Shown in pieces: positions 6,018 through 10,601 of a stretch of DNA of 10,601 nucleotides. The position numbers were made by a program, and so were the translations under genes. Position 1 is the first letter of the stretch; every line of letters starts with the position of its first letter. The notes beneath the pieces are model-generated. The model saw only the letters and a list, made by a program, of their open reading frames with translations, did not search any database and was not told the origin of the DNA. Source of the stretch: Gammaproteobacteria bacterium (GTDB lineage: Bacteria > Pseudomonadota > Gammaproteobacteria > Xanthomonadales > Xanthomonadaceae); assembly GCA_025360985.1 (NCBI GenBank), contig JANYBA010000201.1:1-10601 (forward strand). Reading direction: 5' to 3'.

Positions 6018-8814
6018 GCAGGCGCGCTCCTTCCGGATCGAGGAAACAGGGCGCCACCAGCGTGCCGTGGAAGCGCGTGCCCAGATGTTCGAAGATGAGC
6101 GTCTCGCCCAGACGCCGCCGGCCATCTTCGACCAAGCCCAATGCGATGGGCCTCGACAGCGAGGGGCTCCAGCCGCTGCTGGTGACGAATCCGACGCTAC
6201 GCAACTTGCCGCGGGTGGTTTCCACCGGATGCGCGCCGACCGGGATCGGCTGCGCGCCGCTGGCGGCGATGCCGACCAGTTGTTTGCGGCCTTCGCGAAT
6301 CGCCGCGGCCGTGAACAGCGAGCGATCGCCGAGGTAGGCGTCCTTGCGTTTCTCGCGCGGTCCGCCCAGGCCGAGGTCCTGCGGCATCGTTTCGCTGTCG
6401 GTGTCCTGGCCGACGAAGATGTAGCCCTTCTCGGCGCGCAATACTCCCAGCGCTTCCAGGCCGAGCGGCCCGGCGCCGGCGGCGCGCGCCTGCCGCCAGA
6501 GTTCCATGGCGAGCCGCGCCGGCACCGAGACTTCGTAGCAGCGCTCGCCGGTGAAACTGACCCGGGCGATGCGCGCCGCGCGTCCGCCGAAGCGGCCTTC
6601 GACCGCGGCCATATGCGGCAAGGCCGCGTCGTCGAGCGCGATACCGAGTTCGAGCGCCGCGATCACACGCTTGCATTGCGGGCCGGAGATCGCCAGCGTC
6701 GCCCAATGCGCGCTGGCGTCGTGGACAAAGACGCTGCCGAGGGCGAAGCGGTCTTCGCGCCATTCTTCCAGGTGCGTGACCATCGCCGCGACGTGGCTGC
6801 TCGAACACGAGACGACGAAGTGTTGCGGCGCCAGTCGCAGCACCACGCCGTCGTCCCAGACCGCGCCGCCTTCGTCCAGCGCGATGCCATAGCGCAGGCG
6901 TCCGGGTGCCAGCGTCGACATCCGCGTGTAGTAGATGAAATCGAGCAGCGCCGCCGCGTTCGGGCCTAGCACTTCGATCTTGCCAAGCGACGAGGCGTCA
7001 AACACGACAGCGCCGCTGCGTGCACGCTCGCATTCACGCAGCACCGAGCCTGCCTCGTCGCCGTACCACGCGGGGCGCAAGAGATTACCGTAATCGCGCA
7101 GGTACGCGCCTTCTGCGCGATGCGCATTTTCCGCCGGTAGGCGACGGATCGGCGCCTGCAATTCGCCCAGGTTCTTGCCGGCGACCGTGGCCATCGACAC
7201 CGGCAGGAACGGCGGCCGGAACGTGGTAATGCCGACGGCGGCAATGTCGCGGCCGGTGCGCGCTGCCAGCAAGGCCAAGCCATTGAGGTTGGAGGTCTTG
7301 CCCTGGTCGGTGGCCATGCCCAGCGTCGTGTAACGCTTCAGGTGCTCGACCGAGGCGAAGTTCTCGCGCACCGCCAGGTCGATGTCCTTGCTGGTGACGT
7401 CGTGCTGCAGGTCGACCCAGACGCGGCGCTGCGCGTCGGTCGCACTGAGATCCGGCGCGCTGCCCCAGGCCGCGAGTGGCCGCGACGTGAGTTCGCCATT
7501 GGCGGCGCCAACAACGCGCAGTCCCGGCACCGCGCTGCCCGGCACCATCGTGCCGATGCGCTCGTCCCAGCGCGGCTTGCCGCGGGCGTGGCAGTACAGG
7601 TGGATCAGCGGCGTCCAGCCGCCCGACACGGCGATCAGGTCCGCGTTCAATCGCTTGCCCGATGCCAGCTGCGCGCCTTCGACGCAGGGCTGGCCGAGCG
7701 CCGCGACGACGGTCTCGCCGAGATGCACCTCGATGCCGGCCGCGCGCGCCGCGACCGCGCACTCGGAATGCGCGCGGGCGTCGACGACAACGCAGTCCGC
7801 GCCGGCATCGCGCAGGGCATGGGCGAGTTCATAGGCCGAATCGTTGTTGGTGGCGATCACCGCGCGCTCGCCGCAACGCACGCCGTGTTGGCGCAGGTAG
7901 GACAGCGCGGCGTCGGCCAGCATCACGCCGGGGCGGTCGTTGTTTTCGAACAGCAGCGGCCGCTCGATCGCGCCGCTGGCGAGGATAATTTCCTGCGCGC
8001 GCAGCCGCCAAAGGCATTCGCCGTTGCCGCTTCGCGTTGCCGGCAGACCTTTCTCGACCAGGCCTTTCTCGACTAAAACCAGTGCGTTGTGGTCGTACAG
8101 ACCGAGTGCGGTGGTGCTGGCCAGGAGGCGCACGCCCGCGACGCGCAATTCGCGTTCGCACGCGTCGGCCCAGTCGCCACCACCCACTTCACGCCAGCGC
8201 AGGCCGCCGCCGAGTTTCGCGCGGTCATCCACCAGCAACACTTGCCGACCGGAATGCGCGGCGGCCAGCGCCGCCGCGATGCCGGCCGGCCCGCCGCCGA
8301 TCACGCAGACCTCGACATTGAGGAATTGCTGGCACGATGTTTCGGCGCGCGCATTGGCGTCGACGCGGCCGATCCCGGCCAGCTTCCGGATCATCGCCTC
8401 GTAAACGCGAAACCCCGGCCACATGAAGGTCTTGTAGTAGAAGCCGGCGGGAATAAAGCGCGCGAACCGGTCCAGGAAAGAAAATGAATCGCGCGCCGCG
8501 CTGCCGCGGGCATGCGTGGAGGTAATTTCCATCCCGGCGCGCAGCGGCTCGATGGTGGCGCGAGCATTCGGATCATGACGCGCGCCATCGCGCAGGTCGA
8601 CGATGGCATTGGGCTCTTCGCCGCCGGCGCTGAACACGCCGCGCGGGCGATGGTATTTGAAACTGCGGCCGACGATGCGCACTCCGTTGGCCAGCAGGGC
8701 CGAGGCGATCGTGTCGCCGGCGAATCCCGCCAGCGACCGGCCATCGAAGCTGAAGTCGAGGCACTGCCCGCGATCAAGTTCGCTGCCACCTTCGACGCGC
8801 GAGGGGCCGCTCAT
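6010..8814 (-). CDS. soxA: Sarcosine oxidase alpha subunit (NAD- and folate-binding)
   Basis: The large subunit of heterotetrameric sarcosine oxidase, 934 residues against a usual 950-1000. The enzyme converts sarcosine, O2 and tetrahydrofolate to glycine, H2O2 and 5,10-methylene-tetrahydrofolate. Residues 20-80 form the N-terminal domain: 'FTFDG'-like start, 'GDTIASALLANGV' and 'FKYHRPRGVFSAGGEEPNA', very typical of SoxA. Residues 168-450 are the dinucleotide-binding part with 'VCVIGGGPAGIAAA' (169-182), 'GAIERP' (281-286) and 'PLAAWGSAPDL'. Residues about 575-930 are the GcvT-like folate-binding half: 'DASSLGKIEVLGP', 'SFTGERCYEVSVP' and 'LGLEALGVLRAEKGYIFVGQDTD' split around residue 795. 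A 15-bp tandem repeat lies at 8044-8073. The ATG at 8814 overlaps the soxD stop as ATGA, which excludes the longer open frame starting at 9042. Confidence 0.93.
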   Translation of the reverse strand: MSGPSRVEGGSELDRGQCLDFSFDGRSLAGFAGDTIASALLANGVRIVGRSFKYHRPRGVFSAGGEEPNAIVDLRDGARHDPNARATIEPLRAGMEITSTHARGSAARDSFSFLDRFARFIPAGFYYKTFMWPGFRVYEAMIRKLAGIGRVDANARAETSCQQFLNVEVCVIGGGPAGIAAALAAAHSGRQVLLVDDRAKLGGGLRWREVGGGDWADACERELRVAGVRLLASTTALGLYDHNALVLVEKGLVEKGLPATRSGNGECLWRLRAQEIILASGAIERPLLFENNDRPGVMLADAALSYLRQHGVRCGERAVIATNNDSAYELAHALRDAGADCVVVDARAHSECAVAARAAGIEVHLGETVVAALGQPCVEGAQLASGKRLNADLIAVSGGWTPLIHLYCHARGKPRWDERIGTMVPGSAVPGLRVVGAANGELTSRPLAAWGSAPDLSATDAQRRVWVDLQHDVTSKDIDLAVRENFASVEHLKRYTTLGMATDQGKTSNLNGLALLAARTGRDIAAVGITTFRPPFLPVSMATVAGKNLGELQAPIRRLPAENAHRAEGAYLRDYGNLLRPAWYGDEAGSVLRECERARSGAVVFDASSLGKIEVLGPNAAALLDFIYYTRMSTLAPGRLRYGIALDEGGAVWDDGVVLRLAPQHFVVSCSSSHVAAMVTHLEEWREDRFALGSVFVHDASAHWATLAISGPQCKRVIAALELGIALDDAALPHMAAVEGRFGGRAARIARVSFTGERCYEVSVPARLAMELWRQARAAGAGPLGLEALGVLRAEKGYIFVGQDTDSETMPQDLGLGGPREKRKDAYLGDRSLFTAAAIREGRKQLVGIAASGAQPIPVGAHPVETTRGKLRSVGFVTSSGWSPSLSRPIALGLVEDGRRRLGETLIFEHLGTRFHGTLVAPCFLDPEGARLHV
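6027..6032 (-). promoter_or_regulatory. Ribosome binding site inside soxA that sets the soxG start
   Basis: On the minus strand this reads AAGGAG, nine bases before the ATG at 6017. It lies within the last codons of soxA and selects 6017 over the upstream open frame that reaches 6125. Confidence 0.7.
8044..8073 (-). repeat. soxA: 15-bp tandem duplication inside soxA
   Basis: Units 8044-8058 and 8059-8073 match at 14 of 15 bases. They encode LVEKG twice in a row (around residues 247-256), in a surface-like stretch between two conserved blocks. The reading frame is kept, so the protein gains five residues. Slippage is the likely origin. Confidence 0.8.
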
Positions 8815-9065
8815 GGGTTCAAGGGCCTCGCCGCGATCACCTCGTGGCTGAGCGTGTCGCGCTCGATCTCCAGCCAGCGCCCGCAGCCGTCGGCGTGCAG
8901 CCACAGTTCGTGCGCTCGCCCCTTGCCATTGGCGCGATAGAAACGATACGCCGCCCATTGCTCGGCGCTGACACTGCCTTCGGGGCGACGCTTGCCAGCA
9001 TCGCCGCCATAACGGAACTCGCCATCGCCACGCAGTCCGCACCAGGGGCAGGGGAATTGCTGCAT
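8811..9065 (-). CDS. soxD: Sarcosine oxidase delta subunit (zinc-binding)
   Basis: An 84-residue protein with the SoxD signature. 'CPWCG' gives C6 and C9, 'GEFRYGG' follows, and 'HADGC' gives H57 and C61. In the solved heterotetrameric enzymes a zinc ion is held by two N-terminal cysteines plus a His and a Cys spaced exactly like this. SoxD binds to SoxA and has a structural role. The gene lies between soxB (three-base gap) and soxA (four-base ATGA overlap), the standard soxBDAG order. No clear Shine-Dalgarno precedes the ATG at 9065, so translation probably depends on ribosomes finishing soxB. Confidence 0.93.
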   Translation of the reverse strand: MQQFPCPWCGLRGDGEFRYGGDAGKRRPEGSVSAEQWAAYRFYRANGKGRAHELWLHADGCGRWLEIERDTLSHEVIAARPLNP

Positions 9066-9068
9066 GCG

Positions 9069-10322
9069 TCAGTGCACCACGCCGGCGTGGCCTTCATCGA
9101 TCAGTTCGCCGCTGGCGAAACGCGACAGATCGAAGGGGCCCGACAGGGGATGGTGCGCGCCGGTGGCGAGCACGTGCGCGAACAGCGTGCCGCCGGCCGG
9201 GATGGCCTTGAAGCCGCCGGTGCCCCAGCCGCAGTTGAGGAACAGCCCGGGCAGCGGCGAGGGCCCGATGATCGGCGAGTTGTCCGGCGCGGTATCGACC
9301 ACGCCACCCCATTGCCGCATCAGCTTGAGGCTGGCGAAGGCCGGGAACATCGCCAGCAGCGGCGCGATCACCGATTGCGTGACCCCAAAACTGCCTCGCT
9401 GAGCATACGACGGACAACGATCGAGATTACCGCCGAGCACGAGTTCACCCTTGTCGGACTGGCTGACATAGGTGCCGTTGGCCGAGGACAGCACGACCAG
9501 GTCGAGGCAGGGCTTGACCGGCTCGCTGACCATGGCCTGCAGGGTGTAGCTCTGGATGGGCAATTCGAATCCAGCCAGCCGCGCCAGCGCCGAGGAATTG
9601 CCGGCCACCGCCATGCCGAAGCGTTCGGCGCGGATCGTGCCGCGCGTGGTGGTGATCGCGCGCAGTCGGCCGTCGGAAATCTGGAAGCCGGTGACTTCGC
9701 AGTCCTGGATGATGTGCACGCCGAGCGCATCGGCGGCGCGGGCGTAGCCCCAGGCCACCGCGTCGTGGCGCGCCGTGCCCGCGCGCCGCTGCTGCAGCGC
9801 GCCGCGCACCGGCCAGCGCGATTGCGGCGAAGGGTCGAGCAGCGGCGCCAGCCGCAGCACCTGTTCGCGGTCGATCAACTCGATCGGGATGCCGTTGATG
9901 CGCATGGCGTTGGCGGCGCGCGCCATCGACTCGAGTTCGGCATCGGTATGCGCGATTTCGATCAGGCCGCGCTGCGAGAACATGATGTTGTAGTTGAGCT
10001 CTCGGCTCAGGCCTTCGTACAGGCTGACCGACAAGTCGTACAGCGCAGCGCTCGGCGGATGAAAATAATTGGAGCGGATGATGGTGGTGTTGCGACCGGT
10101 ATTGCCGCCGCCGACCCAGCCTTTTTCGATCACCGCGACGCGGCTGATGCCATGTTGCTTGGCCAAGTAATACGCGGTGGCCAGGCCGTGGCCGCCGCCG
10201 CCGATGATCACCACGTCGTAGGCAGGATCGGGATCGCGGTCGCGCCAGGCCGGCGTCCAGCCGCGTTGTCCGCGCAGGCCTTCGCGGAACAGCGACCAGG
10301 CCGAGTAGCGCGTCTTGTTCAT
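9069..10322 (-). CDS. soxB: Sarcosine oxidase beta subunit (FAD/FMN)
   Basis: The catalytic subunit, 417 residues, a normal length. It oxidises the N-methyl group of sarcosine at FAD and passes electrons to FMN, which reduces O2. Residues 35-66 form the FAD-binding motif: 'DVVIIGGGGHGLATAYYL' and acidic E66. Residues 70-90 read 'VGGGNTGRNTTIIRSNYF', characteristic of SoxB. Residues about 178-192 read 'QRRAGTARHDAVAWG'; H186 is in the position of the histidine that carries covalent FMN (His173 in the Stenotrophomonas maltophilia enzyme numbering). Near the end, 'MRQWGGVVDTAPDNSPIIG' and 'NCGWGTGGFKAIP' are strongly conserved in the family. The ATG at 10322 overlaps the permease stop as ATGA, so it belongs to the same operon. 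Confidence 0.95.
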   Translation of the reverse strand: MNKTRYSAWSLFREGLRGQRGWTPAWRDRDPDPAYDVVIIGGGGHGLATAYYLAKQHGISRVAVIEKGWVGGGNTGRNTTIIRSNYFHPPSAALYDLSVSLYEGLSRELNYNIMFSQRGLIEIAHTDAELESMARAANAMRINGIPIELIDREQVLRLAPLLDPSPQSRWPVRGALQQRRAGTARHDAVAWGYARAADALGVHIIQDCEVTGFQISDGRLRAITTTRGTIRAERFGMAVAGNSSALARLAGFELPIQSYTLQAMVSEPVKPCLDLVVLSSANGTYVSQSDKGELVLGGNLDRCPSYAQRGSFGVTQSVIAPLLAMFPAFASLKLMRQWGGVVDTAPDNSPIIGPSPLPGLFLNCGWGTGGFKAIPAGGTLFAHVLATGAHHPLSGPFDLSRFASGELIDEGHAGVVH

Positions 10323-10601
10323 GGCTCAGTCCGGCGCCGACGTTCGCCATGCCAATACACGAGCTGGCCGATGGCAACGAGCAAAACCATGCTGCCGACC
10401 ACCTTGAACACCGCCAGCGGTTTGTTCGGTTCGGCCAGATCCGGCACGCAGGCCAAAATCATCGAAGCCAGAGTCACCGTGAATCCGACCACGGCCAACA
10501 CCGTCGCGGTGACGCGGCCGCCGGGCGGGCGGATCACGCCGGGGCCGGCCGGCTGGCCCTGCACGCGTAACACCGCGGTAAACGTGAACAGGTAGGGCAT
10601 G
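10319..10601 (-). CDS. C-terminal end of an APC-type amino acid permease (cut by window edge)
   Basis: Only the last 93 or so residues are present; the ATG at 10600 is most likely an internal Met. Two membrane segments are visible, at about residues 30-53 ('TATVLAVVGFTVTLASMIL') and 63-83 ('AVFKVVGSMVLLVAIGQLV'), followed by a basic cytosolic tail 'HGERRRRTEP'. The 'PYLFTFTAVLRV' start, a polar loop and a final pair of helices match the C-terminus of APC-superfamily amino acid or polyamine transporters. Its four-base overlap with soxB places it first in the visible part of the operon, so it probably imports sarcosine, dimethylglycine or a related amino acid. The family is likely rather than certain because only the end is visible. 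Confidence 0.65.
   Translation of the reverse strand, partial: MPYLFTFTAVLRVQGQPAGPGVIRPPGGRVTATVLAVVGFTVTLASMILACVPDLAEPNKPLAVFKVVGSMVLLVAIGQLVYWHGERRRRTEP

Noticed and set aside
5521..6969. Plus-strand open frame of 482 codons across soxG and soxA
   Set aside because: It crosses a gene boundary antisense to two recognised subunits and has no motif of its own.
8815..9042. Longer start for soxA at 9042
   Set aside because: The extra 76 residues are Arg/Ala-rich and overlap soxD. SoxA family similarity begins near the ATG at 8814, which overlaps the soxD stop.
8844..10595. Plus-strand open frame of 583 codons opposite soxD, soxB and the permease end
   Set aside because: Antisense shadow over three conserved genes; the translation shows no family pattern.
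1..10601. CRISPR arrays, tRNA or rRNA genes, transposases or integrases
   Set aside because: I found no regularly spaced repeats, no tRNA- or rRNA-like sequence, and no transposase or recombinase motif on either strand.

Overview
The window is GC-rich, gene-dense bacterial DNA. Tightly packed genes, a heterotetrameric sarcosine oxidase operon, secreted MopE-like metal-binding proteins and an amidohydrolase with an 'INML' motif suggest a Pseudomonadota bacterium. My best guess is a gammaproteobacterium of the Xanthomonadales/Lysobacterales type, from family resemblance recalled by eye and not from any search.

Layout. At the left edge, on the minus strand, lies the 5' part of a secreted amidohydrolase gene (1-377). 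A 184-bp divergent intergenic region follows, with a G11 tract, an 11-bp box present once in front of each divergent gene, and a short inverted repeat. A two-gene type II toxin-antitoxin module of HigB/HigA type is on the plus strand (562-1291). Everything right of it is on the minus strand. In transcription order from the right edge this is: the C-terminal end of an APC-type amino acid permease (cut by the window), soxB, soxD, soxA, soxG, and a dimethylglycine dehydrogenase-like flavoprotein. After a 58-bp gap carrying a probable promoter come two genes for exported, Cys-rich, acidic metal-binding proteins (2213-3046 and 1328-2197).

How the genes work together. The permease, soxBDAG and the dimethylglycine dehydrogenase-like gene overlap or are 3-9 bases apart, so they look like one transcript. 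A coherent reading is uptake of an N-methylated glycine derivative, removal of one methyl group by the dehydrogenase-like protein, and oxidation of sarcosine to glycine by the SoxBDAG complex, with one-carbon units passed to tetrahydrofolate. The glyA and purU genes that often accompany soxBDAG are not in the window, and neither is a regulator. The two metal-binding genes have their own promoter-like sequence and no obvious link to this pathway.

Most unusual structure. The DNA at and just after the 3' end of the second metal-binding gene (1292-1351) resembles, in frame, the last 18 codons of the dimethylglycine dehydrogenase-like gene (3105-3158). It is interrupted by two stop codons. This looks like a fossil tail of a second copy, and it makes the metal-binding pair a segment flanked by imperfect direct repeats. 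I did not find a clearly new defence or mobile system; the remaining findings are smaller anomalies.
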